DNA of 64,000 bases from Phyllobacterium lublinensis (GTDB taxonomy: Bacteria; Pseudomonadota; Alphaproteobacteria; Rhizobiales; Rhizobiaceae), in NCBI RefSeq assembly GCF_020164435.1, contig NZ_JAIUDQ010000015.1, forward strand, positions 62,001 to 126,000, in the 5' to 3' direction. Below the pieces are notes generated by a model, which was not told the origin of the DNA, did no database searches, and worked only from the letters and a program-made list of their open reading frames with translations. The position numbers and the translations under genes are program-made. Positions 55,922 to 64,000 of this stretch are shown here, piece after piece; within the stretch, counting starts at the first letter, position 1, and each line of letters opens with the position of its first letter.

Positions 55922-56803
55922 TCAGGCCCTGACGCCCTTGCTCGGGTGGACGAGGCGGCGCATTTGCGTCATGGCCATGGGCGTCGAAAGACTTGATGCA
56001 TCGGCCTCAAGCATCAATTCGTCCGCCCCGCGTTTGGCCGAACGGGCCATGATCTCGAATACCGACGCGGTGGTTCTTTGCAATGCCTGTTCGAGGTCTA
56101 GGCCGGCGAGCATGCGGGCGAGAAACAGTGCCGAGGTCAGATCACCAAGGCCATTGGTGGGCCCGGTAACGAGGCGGTGCTCGGCGAGCAGCGCCAGCGA
56201 ATGGGTGACGAGGAGGTTGCCGGTGCTCCCGGCAATCATCGGGTGGGCGGAGGTGACGAGCATGGTCCCCGGTCCAGCATGCAGCGCCGCCTGCATGACG
56301 GCCTTGTTGTCGGCAAGGTCGGCTCCCGCCAGCCAGGCAAGTTCGAAACGGTTCGGCGTGGCGATGTCGGCGAACGGCATCAATTGATCGCGAATGGCGA
56401 TGGCGGTCGCTTCGGGAACATAAAGACCCTTCTCGTCGCCGATCACCGGATCGCAGAGATAAAGCACATTCCTGTTGCGGGCCTTCACGGTCTTGACGAG
56501 ACGGGCGACTGCGGCCGCTTGCGCTGCATTACCGAGATATCCGCTCATGATCCCGCTGACCTCGCCAAGCCAGGGCGCGCGCTCGAGATCTGCAATCAGT
56601 TCGTCAAACTGCTCCGGTTCCGGCACGATGCGCCTGGCCGGTCCATGACCCGGATGCCAGGGCAGTATCACGGTCGGTACGGCCCAGACCGGATGGCCAA
56701 GGGTTTCGAGCGCAAAGACTGCTGCCCGGTTGCCGACCGAACCGCGTACAACATGGCTCGATATGACGATGACGGCATTGGAAGAAACAGCAGGACCGGT
56801 CAT
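55922..56803 (-). CDS. pdxY: Pyridoxal kinase PdxY
   Basis: PdxY (293 aa) phosphorylates pyridoxal to PLP in salvage. The ribokinase-like fold is clear: VISSHVVRGSVGNRAAVFAL (substrate site), VLYLCDPVIGDEKGLYVPE and the anion hole with catalytic Asp in GPTNGLGDLTSALFLARML. The usual Gly-Thr-Gly-Asp is Gly-Leu-Gly-Asp here, as in many PdxY. ATG 56803 is used. It is upstream of the carbonic anhydrase with a 100-base gap. Confidence 0.94.
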   Translation of the reverse strand: MTGPAVSSNAVIVISSHVVRGSVGNRAAVFALETLGHPVWAVPTVILPWHPGHGPARRIVPEPEQFDELIADLERAPWLGEVSGIMSGYLGNAAQAAAVARLVKTVKARNRNVLYLCDPVIGDEKGLYVPEATAIAIRDQLMPFADIATPNRFELAWLAGADLADNKAVMQAALHAGPGTMLVTSAHPMIAGSTGNLLVTHSLALLAEHRLVTGPTNGLGDLTSALFLARMLAGLDLEQALQRTTASVFEIMARSAKRGADELMLEADASSLSTPMAMTQMRRLVHPSKGVRA

Positions 56804-56831
56804 TCACGGATACTCATGCAGGAGGAGAGCT

Positions 56832-57080
56832 TCAGAACACACCAAATATGGAACCAAGGAACCAGATAAACATGGCGATCACCACAAGCAATCCCAGGAG
56901 CCGGCCGATTCGCGTGCCCCAGACCTCGATGGGATCTGCTGCATCGGCATCCGCAGCGCCAAAATGCCCCCTGGCGCGCTCGACGGCGGACAGGCCGCCG
57001 CTCGCGGATTCGTGCTTGACCCTGTCCAGAATGCGCTCGGACTCGGTTTCGCGATCGCGGTTCTTGTCCTGTTCGGGCAT
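56832..57080 (-). CDS. Small membrane protein of unknown function
   Basis: An 82-aa protein: a charged N-terminal part (MPEQDKNRDRETESERILDR), an Ala/Asp stretch, and one C-terminal membrane helix (LLGLLVVIAMFIWFLGSIFG). It would be a tail-anchored inner-membrane protein with its charged part in the cytoplasm. ATG 57080 is chosen; the frame extends to 57101. It lies 28 bases upstream of pdxY on the same strand. No family recognised. Confidence 0.7.
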   Translation of the reverse strand: MPEQDKNRDRETESERILDRVKHESASGGLSAVERARGHFGAADADAADPIEVWGTRIGRLLGLLVVIAMFIWFLGSIFGVF

Positions 57081-57316
57081 GACGATTCCATGTGATTGCA
57101 AAGCATGTCACCATAGCGCTTTGCCAGTTCCTTTTGCAGAAAAAAATGTTTAGGTTCTAGAGGCTTCGCTCACTAGTGGAACGAATTTGACATTTGAAAT
57201 CCAGTTTGCAGCAACGCTGACATCCGAAACAGGATTATGCAAAACGCAAGATTCGAATGCCAGAATCGGACCACGGGCCGTCCGGCCGTTGAATCTGAAC
57301 TCGGGAGAGGATTCCG

Positions 57317-57931
57317 ATGCACTATGTGACCAGCCTTCTGGCGCCACGCCGCGCTCTTTCCGTGCTTGCTCTCATGCTTCTCGTGCCGCTGCTCTCTGCC
57401 TGCGGATTCAATACGATTCCAACCAATGAAGAACGGGCAAAGGCAGCCTGGAGCGAAGTGCTGAACCAATACCAGCGCCGCGCCGACCTGATCCCGAACC
57501 TGGTGGAAACCGTCAAGGGCTATGCGGCCCAGGAAAAGGATGTGCTGACCTCCGTCGTCGAGGCGCGCGCCAAGGCAACATCGGTGCAGGTGACACCGGA
57601 AACGCTGACGGACCCCAATGCGATGAAGGTTTTCCAGGAGAACCAGGCACAGTTGACCGGCGCGCTCTCACGGTTGATGGCCGTGGTGGAAAACTATCCG
57701 GATCTCAAATCGAACCAGAATTTCCTCGCCCTGCAATCGCAACTGGAAGGCACGGAGAACCGTATCGCCGTATCCCGTCGCGATTATATCGAGGCCGTCC
57801 GGGTCTACAACACGTCGCTCAGGACCATGCCGACCATGATCTGGAAGTGGATATGGTTCACCGGAAACGAGCCCTACCAGACCTTCACCATCGACGACGC
57901 CGCCAAGCAGACGCCCCAGGTCAAATTCTAG
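57317..57931 (+). CDS. LemA-family lipoprotein
   Basis: A 204-aa LemA protein. The N-terminus is a lipoprotein signal with lipobox LLSAC (Cys about 31). The body is the LemA four-helix fold: AWSEVLNQYQRRADLIPNLV, ETVKGYAAQEKDVLTSVVEA and NYPDLKSNQNFLALQSQLEG. LemA proteins almost always precede TPM-domain genes, as here, and the set is thought to act in the cell envelope. The mechanism is unknown. The TPM gene starts 9 bases after its stop. Confidence 0.95.
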   Translation: MHYVTSLLAPRRALSVLALMLLVPLLSACGFNTIPTNEERAKAAWSEVLNQYQRRADLIPNLVETVKGYAAQEKDVLTSVVEARAKATSVQVTPETLTDPNAMKVFQENQAQLTGALSRLMAVVENYPDLKSNQNFLALQSQLEGTENRIAVSRRDYIEAVRVYNTSLRTMPTMIWKWIWFTGNEPYQTFTIDDAAKQTPQVKF

Positions 57932-57940
57932 GCGCTTGCG

Positions 57941-58822
57941 ATGCCCGTTACGGGTCAAATCGCGGTCATGACTTGCCGCAAGCGAACGGCCGGATCGGTA
58001 TCGGGCGGCTTGCTGCTGGTTGCCGTACTGGTGTTCGTCGCGCTGGCGGGTGCCTTCGCCGCCGAACTGCCCGCGCTCACCGGTCGCGTGGTCGACGCTG
58101 CCAATGTGATCGATCCGGGCACGCGTGCGCAGATCGAGCAGAAACTTGCGGCCTTCGAGGCAAAATCATCTGACCAGGTGGTCGTGGTGACGGTGCCGAG
58201 CCTCGACGGCGAGGAGATCGAACCCTATTCCAACCGGCTCTACCGCGCCTGGGCGCTCGGACAGAAACAGGAAAACAATGGGGTGCTGCTGGTCGTGGCC
58301 CCCAACGACCGCAAGGTGCGAATCGAGGTGGGCTATGGGCTCGAAGGCACGCTGACCGATCTTCTGTCGAAGCTCATCATCGAGAATGCCATCATCCCGG
58401 GGTTCCGCTCGGGTGACTATTCCGGGGGAGTCTCGCGCGGTGTCGACGGCATCCTGACCGTGCTGTCGGGCGACGCGGCCGAACTCGAGGCAAGAGCGAG
58501 GCGCAACCTTCAGGAACAATCCTCCGATGTCGACTGGTTCCTGGTGATATTCGTTACGATCTGGGTGCTGATCTTCTTCGGCGGATTTGCCGTTGCCGTG
58601 CTTGCACCGGTCTTCGGCCGCAAGATCGGTCCCGGCCAATATGAGTGGCTGGGCATGCATATCGACAACCGCCCGAGGCAGCGTTCCGGCCGTGGCGGAT
58701 GGTCAGGCGGCGGCGGTGGCTGGTCGGGAGGCGGGGGCTGGTCCTCCGGTGGCGGAGGAGGAGGCGGCTTTTCCGGCGGGGGTGGATCGTCAGGTGGCGG
58801 CGGCGCATCGGGGAGCTGGTGA
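57941..58822 (+). CDS. TPM-domain (YgcG-like) membrane protein with Gly-rich tail
   Basis: A 293-aa TPM protein. After a signal/anchor helix (residues 20-38) comes the TPM domain: LTGRVVDAANVIDPGTRAQI, QVVVVTVPSLDGEEIEPYSN, NRLYRAWALGQKQENNGVLL and VRIEVGYGLEGTLTDLLS. A second membrane span (VIFVTIWVLIFFGGFAVAVL) leads to a Gly/Ser/Trp-rich C-terminus of about 45 residues. The Gly-rich tail is typical of the family. It lies between the LemA gene and a second TPM gene, 3 bases apart from the latter. Confidence 0.94.
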   Translation: MPVTGQIAVMTCRKRTAGSVSGGLLLVAVLVFVALAGAFAAELPALTGRVVDAANVIDPGTRAQIEQKLAAFEAKSSDQVVVVTVPSLDGEEIEPYSNRLYRAWALGQKQENNGVLLVVAPNDRKVRIEVGYGLEGTLTDLLSKLIIENAIIPGFRSGDYSGGVSRGVDGILTVLSGDAAELEARARRNLQEQSSDVDWFLVIFVTIWVLIFFGGFAVAVLAPVFGRKIGPGQYEWLGMHIDNRPRQRSGRGGWSGGGGGWSGGGGWSSGGGGGGGFSGGGGSSGGGGASGSW

Positions 58823-58825
58823 ATC

Positions 58826-59458
58826 ATGAAACTCATGAACGAAGCGGACCACAAGTGCATAGCCCAGGCGATCCGTGACGCGGAGAGCCGCACGAGCGGC
58901 GAAATTTATGCGGTGGTGGCGCGGCGCAGCGACAGCTACTTCTTCGTGGCAGGATTCACGGTCGCCTGCGGCATCCTGCTCGCTGCCGTCTTAGTCGCCG
59001 TTGCGGCCCACTGGTACTGGTATACGGTGCCGCTGCCGGTCTTCGGCCTAGCGATACTCGCTGCTTTCCTGACGGCTGTGCTGGCATTGTGGCTGTTGCC
59101 GGACATGACGCTGTGGCTTGTCCCGAAGCGCATCCTCTACCGGCGGGCCCACCTCAACGCCATCCAGCAGTTCCTTGCCCGCAACGTTCATCTCACCAGC
59201 GAACGCACCGGGATACTGCTGTTCGTCTCCCTGGCCGAACATTATGCCGAAGTTGTCGCCGATGCCGGCATCAATGCCAAGGTGCGGCAGGATGAATGGA
59301 ACAACATAGTGGCGATCCTGACCGAACACGCGGACAGGGATGATTTGACGGCCGGCTTCCTCAAGGCGATCGAAAAAGCGGGTCTGCTGCTGGAAGAACA
59401 TTTCCCGGCGCGCCCTGACGACGTCAATGAACTGGATGATCATCTGGTCGAATTGTAG
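58826..59458 (+). CDS. TPM-domain membrane protein (second copy)
   Basis: A 210-aa protein with a TPM domain split by membrane helices. It begins NEADHKCIAQAIRDAESRTS with GEIYAVVARR, then two or three spans (VACGILLAAVLVAVAAHWYW, AAFLTAVLALWLLPDM), and ends with LTSERTGILLFVSLAEHYAE and KVRQDEWNNIVAIL, the typical TPM helices. Three bases follow the stop of the first TPM gene, so translation is coupled. The trio LemA-TPM-TPM is a conserved unit of unknown function. Confidence 0.92.
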   Translation: MKLMNEADHKCIAQAIRDAESRTSGEIYAVVARRSDSYFFVAGFTVACGILLAAVLVAVAAHWYWYTVPLPVFGLAILAAFLTAVLALWLLPDMTLWLVPKRILYRRAHLNAIQQFLARNVHLTSERTGILLFVSLAEHYAEVVADAGINAKVRQDEWNNIVAILTEHADRDDLTAGFLKAIEKAGLLLEEHFPARPDDVNELDDHLVEL

Positions 59459-59565
59459 TTTTATTGCGTGTCACATGATTTTCACGGCAACCATGCAGTT
59501 TGTGGTCGAAAATGCGTTCTGAATGGCTATGATCGGCCCATTAGTGAGCCGAGGGGGAATATTTT

Positions 59566-62500
59566 ATGGCTTCCAAGAACAAAACAGACGTAAAAGCCGC
59601 AACGAAGTCAAAGCCGCCAAAAGCTGTCAGGGAGAAGAAAGCTGCACCGGGACTGTTCGAGGAACTGTTGTTTGCCCGGGCTCCGGAGGAAGATCTCGCC
59701 GATTACGATGCAGGCGCGCTAAGCACGTCTGCCGGGCTCGCCGAAGCTGCCCTTGCGCGCTTTTCCTCGGGCAAATCCGTCGTCGATGTCAGCGAGAACA
59801 ACGTCGTCTACCGCGATGGCCGGCCCGTCACCGTCATCTCCCTCATCAATGACAACATGCCGTTCCTGCTCGATTCCGTCCTTGGCGAAATCAGCGAGAG
59901 AAGCAGCACCGTGCACCTGGTGCTGCATCCGGTCATGGATATCCGCCAGGACGGCAAGAAGAACATCGTGATTGGTGCCGCCGGCCCGGAGAAGCCGGGC
60001 AAGGACGTGGCGCGTGTCAGCGTGATGCAAATTCACGTGCCGGCGCTCGACGCGCAAACCCGCGAGATCATGACTGCCGCGCTCACGCTCGTGCTCAAGC
60101 ATGTTCGCGAGTCGGTGAAGGACTGGAAGCCGATGCTGACACGGCTCAGCGACGCAATCGTGGCCTACAAGACCGGCAAGCTGCCGATGAAAAAGGCGGC
60201 AGCTGACGAAGCCGTGGCATTCCTCGAATGGTTGCGTGACGATAATTTCACCTTCCTCGGCGTGCGCGAATACGACTATCTGGGCAGTGAAGGCGGCGGA
60301 GAATTGGAGCGGTCCGGCAAGCGGGGTCTCGGTATCCTGGGCGACCCCGATGTGCGGGTGCTGAAGCGCGGCAGCCAGGGCGTTACCACGACGCCGCAGA
60401 TCATCGCCTTTCTCATGGGGCCCGAGCCGCTGATCGTTACCAAGTCGAATACCAAGTCGCTGGTGCACCGCCGCGGCTACATGGACTATATCGGCGTCAA
60501 GACCTTTGACAGCGACGGCAAGGTCACTGGTGAGATTCGCTTCGTCGGCCTGTTCACCTCGGGCGCCTATACGCGCTCCGTGCTCAAGATTCCCTATCTG
60601 CGGTCAAAGACGGAAAGCGTCATCAACCGGCTCGGCTTCAACCGCGAGGATCATTCCGGCAAGGCGCTCCTCAATGTTCTCGAGAGCTATCCGCGCGATG
60701 ACCTGTTCCAGATCGATGTGAAGACCCTGACCCGCTATGCCGAGGCGATCCTTGCCCTTGGCGAGCGTCCGCGCGTTCGCGTGCTGCCGCGCGTCGATCC
60801 GTTCGGCCGCTTCGCTTCGATCATCGTCTTCGTTCCGCGCGAGCGCTATGATTCCGTGGTGCGCGAGAAGATGGGATCCTATTTTGCCGCCGTCTATGAA
60901 GGACATGTTTCGGCGTATTATCCGGCATTTCCCGAAGGCAATCTTGCGCGCGTGCATTTCATCATCGGCCATGCGGAGGATGAGTTCCCCAAGGTCAAGC
61001 GGGAGACGCTGGAAGAAGCGGTCCGGGCCATTGTCCGTACCTGGGATGACGCAGTGGCTGAAGTGGGCGACCGGACGGGCCTGTCCGAGTTCACCGCCCT
61101 GGCCGCGGCCTTCCCGGATTCGTACCGCGAGAATTTCTCGGCCGACGAAGCGCTGGTCGATGCGAGCCGCATCGCCGGCCTTTCGCGAAGCAATCCGCTG
61201 TTTGTCGATTTCTACCGGCACCGCACCGATGGGCCGAATGCGGCATCTTTGAAGATCTATCATTACGGCTCGGCCGTTGCCCTGTCGCAGCGCGTTCCGC
61301 TCCTGGAGAACATGGGCTTCCGCGTCATCAGCGAGCAGACCTTTGCACTTCCTGCCGGCGACGGCAGCCCGCTTTACGTGCATGACATGGAGCTTGTCAG
61401 CGCATCAGGCGCGCCAATCGACCTTTCCGACAATGGCGACCTTTTCGAGAACGTCTTCCGCAACATCTGGAGCGGTTCGTCCGACAATGACGGATACAAT
61501 GCCCTTGCGCTCACCGGGCAACTGACAGCGCGCCAGATCATCATCCTGCGTGCCTACGGCCGCTATCTGCAGCAGGCCGGTATCCCCTATTCGCAGGATT
61601 TCATCGCGGCGACGCTCAACCGCTATCCGCTCATTGCCAAGCGGTTGTTTGAACTGTTCGAGCAGGGGCTCAATCCTGCCAAGGCCAATTCTTCCCAGTC
61701 GCAGCGCAGGAAGACGGCCATCAAGGCAGCCATCGAGGAAGCCCTGCAGGCGGTCCCAAGTCTCGATGATGACCGTATCTTGCGCCGGTTCCTCAACCTG
61801 ATCGAATCGACCTTGCGCACCAATGCCTTCGCGCCGGAGGACGATGGAAGCGAGCGTGTGACTCTGGCGTTCAAGCTCGACCCGCGCCTGCTCGACGACT
61901 TGCCGGAGCCGCGACCCTACCGGGAGATCTTTGTCTATGGACCGGAGGTCGAGGGTGTACACTTGCGCTTTGGCCCCGTTGCCCGTGGCGGCCTGCGCTG
62001 GTCGGACCGGGCCCAGGACTATCGCACCGAAGTGCTTGGTCTCGTCAAGGCGCAGCAGGTGAAGAATGCGGTCATCGTGCCGGTAGGCGCGAAAGGCGGG
62101 TTCTATCCAAAGCGGCTGCCAACGGGAGGCGATCGCAACGCCATCTTCGAGGCAGGCCGCGCGGCCTACATCACGTTCATTTCGACCCTGCTTTCGGTAA
62201 CCGACAATCTGAATGGTGAAAAGGTCGTGCCGCCGGCAAACATTGTCCGGCTGGATGGCGACGATCCCTACTTTGTTGTTGCAGCCGACAAGGGTACGGC
62301 AACATTCTCCGATACGGCGAACGCGATCAGCCAGGCGCATGATTTCTGGTTGGACGATGCTTTCGCGTCCGGCGGTTCCGCCGGCTACGATCACAAGAAG
62401 ATGGGTATCACCGCCCGTGGTGCCTGGGAGGCGGTCAAACGCCACTTCCGAGAGATTGGCACGGATATCCAGAAGACGCCGTTCACCGTGGTTGGCGTCG

Positions 62501-64000
62501 GTGACATGTCAGGCGACGTGTTCGGCAACGGCATGCTGCTGTCCCCGCAGACAAAGCTGATTGCCGCCTTCGACCACCGCGACATTTTCATCGATCCGGA
62601 ACCGGATGTGAAAGCGAGCCTGAAGGAGCGCCAGCGACTGTTCAACCTGCCGCGGTCAAGCTGGCAGGATTACGACAAGACGAAGATTTCGGCGGGTGGC
62701 GGCGTGTTCTCGCGTTCGCAAAAGTCGATCACACTGTCGAAAGAGGCGGCCAAGGCTATCGGCCTTGCCAAAACGACGGCAACGCCATTCGAGATCATGA
62801 CCGCAATCCTCAAGGCGCCCGTCGACCTCCTGTGGTTTGGCGGCATCGGAACCTATGTTCGCTCGACCCTGGAGAGCGACGCGGAGGTGGGCGATCGTGC
62901 CAATGATTCCATCCGCATCACCGGCAGCGATGTGCGGGCAAAGGTCATCGGTGAAGGCGCCAATCTCGGTGTTACACAAAAGGCGCGCATCGAGTTCGGG
63001 CTCCTTGGCGGCCGCTGCAACTCGGATGCCATCGACAATTCGGCCGGCGTCAACACGTCCGACGTCGAGGTCAATATCAAGATCGCGCTGTCGCAGGCCA
63101 TGCGTACCGGCAAGCTGCAGCGCGCCAAGCGCGACACGATCCTTGAATCAATGACTGGCGAGGTCAGCGACCTCGTGCTGCGCAATAATTACCTGCAGAC
63201 GCTGGCCCTGTCGCTGGCGCAGCGGCGCGGTCTTGCTGATCTTGCCTATCAGGCCCGCTTCATCAGCGATCTCGAAGCAAGGAAACTGCTCAACCGGAAA
63301 GTGGAAACGCTGCCCGATGACAAGGCGCTTGCGGAACGTCAGGTGGACGGGATTCCGCTGACCCGTGCCGAACTCGGTGTACTCTTGGCCTATGCCAAGA
63401 TCGTGCTTTCGGACCAGCTGCTGGCGAGCAACCTGCCTGATGATCCCTATCTTGAACAGGAGCTGATGGATTATTTCCCCAGCCAGATGAAGGCCGGGTT
63501 CGGCGATGAAATTCGCTCGCACCGACTGCGCCGGGAAATCATTGCCACACAGCTCGCCAATGACGTGATCAACAGGGGTGGGCCCACTTTCGTTAGCCGC
63601 CTTGCTGATCTTACCGGACAATCAGGACCGGACATTGTGCGCGCCTATGTCATCGTCCGCGATGGCTTCGAACTCGACGGGCTGTTTGCCGGGATCGATG
63701 CGCTCGACAATGCCATTCCGGGAGACACCCAGAACGGCTTCTACGCCAAGGTTGCGCAGATGCTGAACTGGACGACGGCCTGGGTGCTGCGCAACGGGAC
63801 CAGCGCAGTCGGCCTCGGGGCGGCGATTGAAGAGATCCGGCAGGCGCGCAGCGCGCTCCAGCCACGCCTGGAAAAGCTGCTGCCAATATCGATGACGGGC
63901 CTTATTCGCGAGGATACCGCCAGCAATGCTGCCCTTGGCGCCTCGCCGGCGCTTGCGGCCCAACTGGCAAGGCTTGAAATCGCGCCGATCATTCCGGACA
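59566..64000 (+). CDS. gdhB: NAD-specific glutamate dehydrogenase (large, 180-kDa type), 3' truncated by window
   Basis: An open frame of 1478 codons from ATG 59566 runs off the end of the window with no stop. The family is about 1600 aa long, so some 100-150 residues are missing. It converts glutamate to 2-oxoglutarate with NAD+. The N-terminal regulatory half contains NDNMPFLLDSVLGEISERSS and ACT-like segments. The catalytic domain, near residues 800-1100, has VARGGLRWSDRAQDYRTEVL, GLVKAQQVKNAVIVPVGAKG and VVGVGDMSGDVFGNGMLLSP. GAGGGG lies 9 bases before the ATG. The catalytic domain and length exclude the short GdhA. Confidence 0.96.
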   Translation, partial: MASKNKTDVKAATKSKPPKAVREKKAAPGLFEELLFARAPEEDLADYDAGALSTSAGLAEAALARFSSGKSVVDVSENNVVYRDGRPVTVISLINDNMPFLLDSVLGEISERSSTVHLVLHPVMDIRQDGKKNIVIGAAGPEKPGKDVARVSVMQIHVPALDAQTREIMTAALTLVLKHVRESVKDWKPMLTRLSDAIVAYKTGKLPMKKAAADEAVAFLEWLRDDNFTFLGVREYDYLGSEGGGELERSGKRGLGILGDPDVRVLKRGSQGVTTTPQIIAFLMGPEPLIVTKSNTKSLVHRRGYMDYIGVKTFDSDGKVTGEIRFVGLFTSGAYTRSVLKIPYLRSKTESVINRLGFNREDHSGKALLNVLESYPRDDLFQIDVKTLTRYAEAILALGERPRVRVLPRVDPFGRFASIIVFVPRERYDSVVREKMGSYFAAVYEGHVSAYYPAFPEGNLARVHFIIGHAEDEFPKVKRETLEEAVRAIVRTWDDAVAEVGDRTGLSEFTALAAAFPDSYRENFSADEALVDASRIAGLSRSNPLFVDFYRHRTDGPNAASLKIYHYGSAVALSQRVPLLENMGFRVISEQTFALPAGDGSPLYVHDMELVSASGAPIDLSDNGDLFENVFRNIWSGSSDNDGYNALALTGQLTARQIIILRAYGRYLQQAGIPYSQDFIAATLNRYPLIAKRLFELFEQGLNPAKANSSQSQRRKTAIKAAIEEALQAVPSLDDDRILRRFLNLIESTLRTNAFAPEDDGSERVTLAFKLDPRLLDDLPEPRPYREIFVYGPEVEGVHLRFGPVARGGLRWSDRAQDYRTEVLGLVKAQQVKNAVIVPVGAKGGFYPKRLPTGGDRNAIFEAGRAAYITFISTLLSVTDNLNGEKVVPPANIVRLDGDDPYFVVAADKGTATFSDTANAISQAHDFWLDDAFASGGSAGYDHKKMGITARGAWEAVKRHFREIGTDIQKTPFTVVGVGDMSGDVFGNGMLLSPQTKLIAAFDHRDIFIDPEPDVKASLKERQRLFNLPRSSWQDYDKTKISAGGGVFSRSQKSITLSKEAAKAIGLAKTTATPFEIMTAILKAPVDLLWFGGIGTYVRSTLESDAEVGDRANDSIRITGSDVRAKVIGEGANLGVTQKARIEFGLLGGRCNSDAIDNSAGVNTSDVEVNIKIALSQAMRTGKLQRAKRDTILESMTGEVSDLVLRNNYLQTLALSLAQRRGLADLAYQARFISDLEARKLLNRKVETLPDDKALAERQVDGIPLTRAELGVLLAYAKIVLSDQLLASNLPDDPYLEQELMDYFPSQMKAGFGDEIRSHRLRREIIATQLANDVINRGGPTFVSRLADLTGQSGPDIVRAYVIVRDGFELDGLFAGIDALDNAIPGDTQNGFYAKVAQMLNWTTAWVLRNGTSAVGLGAAIEEIRQARSALQPRLEKLLPISMTGLIREDTASNAALGASPALAAQLARLEIAPIIPD

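Overview
The window is a moderately GC-rich, densely coded bacterial chromosome segment with no tRNA or rRNA genes, no CRISPR array and no intact insertion sequence. Gene content and order point to an alphaproteobacterium of the Hyphomicrobiales (Rhizobiales), most like Phyllobacterium/Brucella/Mesorhizobium relatives. The signs are sdhCDAB order, tsaD divergent from hemC, a Mic60-like gene after hemD followed by a HemY-like gene, a very large NAD-specific glutamate dehydrogenase, the ffh-chorismate mutase-rpsP set and an Ala-rich S16 tail. The genus assignment is inference from family knowledge; no search was run.

Layout. 1-4150: 3' end of trmD, rplS, an amino-acid ABC binding protein plus permease without an ATPase, and leuC. 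4295-7070: the preQ0/preQ1 set queC-queE-queD-queF on the minus strand with a structured leader, then a small secreted protein. 7240-11520: a GNAT enzyme and succinate dehydrogenase sdhCDAB. 11600-16430: small hypotheticals, an OsmC protein, an aldo/keto reductase, a UbiH-type hydroxylase and TesB. 16550-18520: a sigma-54-type promoter, a PII gene and amtB. 18795-23290: ftsK, lolA and xthA, separated by copies of a dispersed palindromic repeat. 23400-25920: a cyclic-nucleotide-binding protein, an OmpR-type response regulator, an L,D-transpeptidase and a methyltransferase. 25245-28735 on the minus strand: tsaD-gpsA-YciI-EVE-methyltransferase. 28831-34905 on the plus strand: hemC-hemD-mic60-hemY-TerB-glutamine amidotransferase. 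34916-42610: MFS exporter, aqpZ, YggT, DUF167, ppa, GNAT, typA and mgtE. 43031-47509: a sarcosine/dimethylglycine dehydrogenase-like protein, a choline-kinase-like protein and a divergent DeoR regulator. 47567-52550: ogt, a MocR regulator divergent from a DUF983 gene with four similar half-sites between them, then rpsP, chorismate mutase and ffh. 53061-64000: a lytic transglycosylase, a frameshifted His/Asp-rich gene, carbonic anhydrase, pdxY, LemA-TPM-TPM and a 3'-truncated NAD-glutamate dehydrogenase.

How the genes work together. Most of the window is housekeeping: translation, heme, the TCA cycle, nitrogen sensing, division, cell wall and lipoprotein sorting. The points most worth a second look are these: trmD-rplS and ffh-rpsP face each other about 50 kb apart, as expected after one inversion; a three-copy palindromic repeat family, one copy of which abuts a start codon; hairpins that sequester the Shine-Dalgarno sites of mgtE and queC; a QueD that lacks the usual catalytic Cys; the TTGTATGGA operator set between the MocR and DUF983 genes; and the kinase/demethylase-like/DeoR module, whose substrate is unknown.
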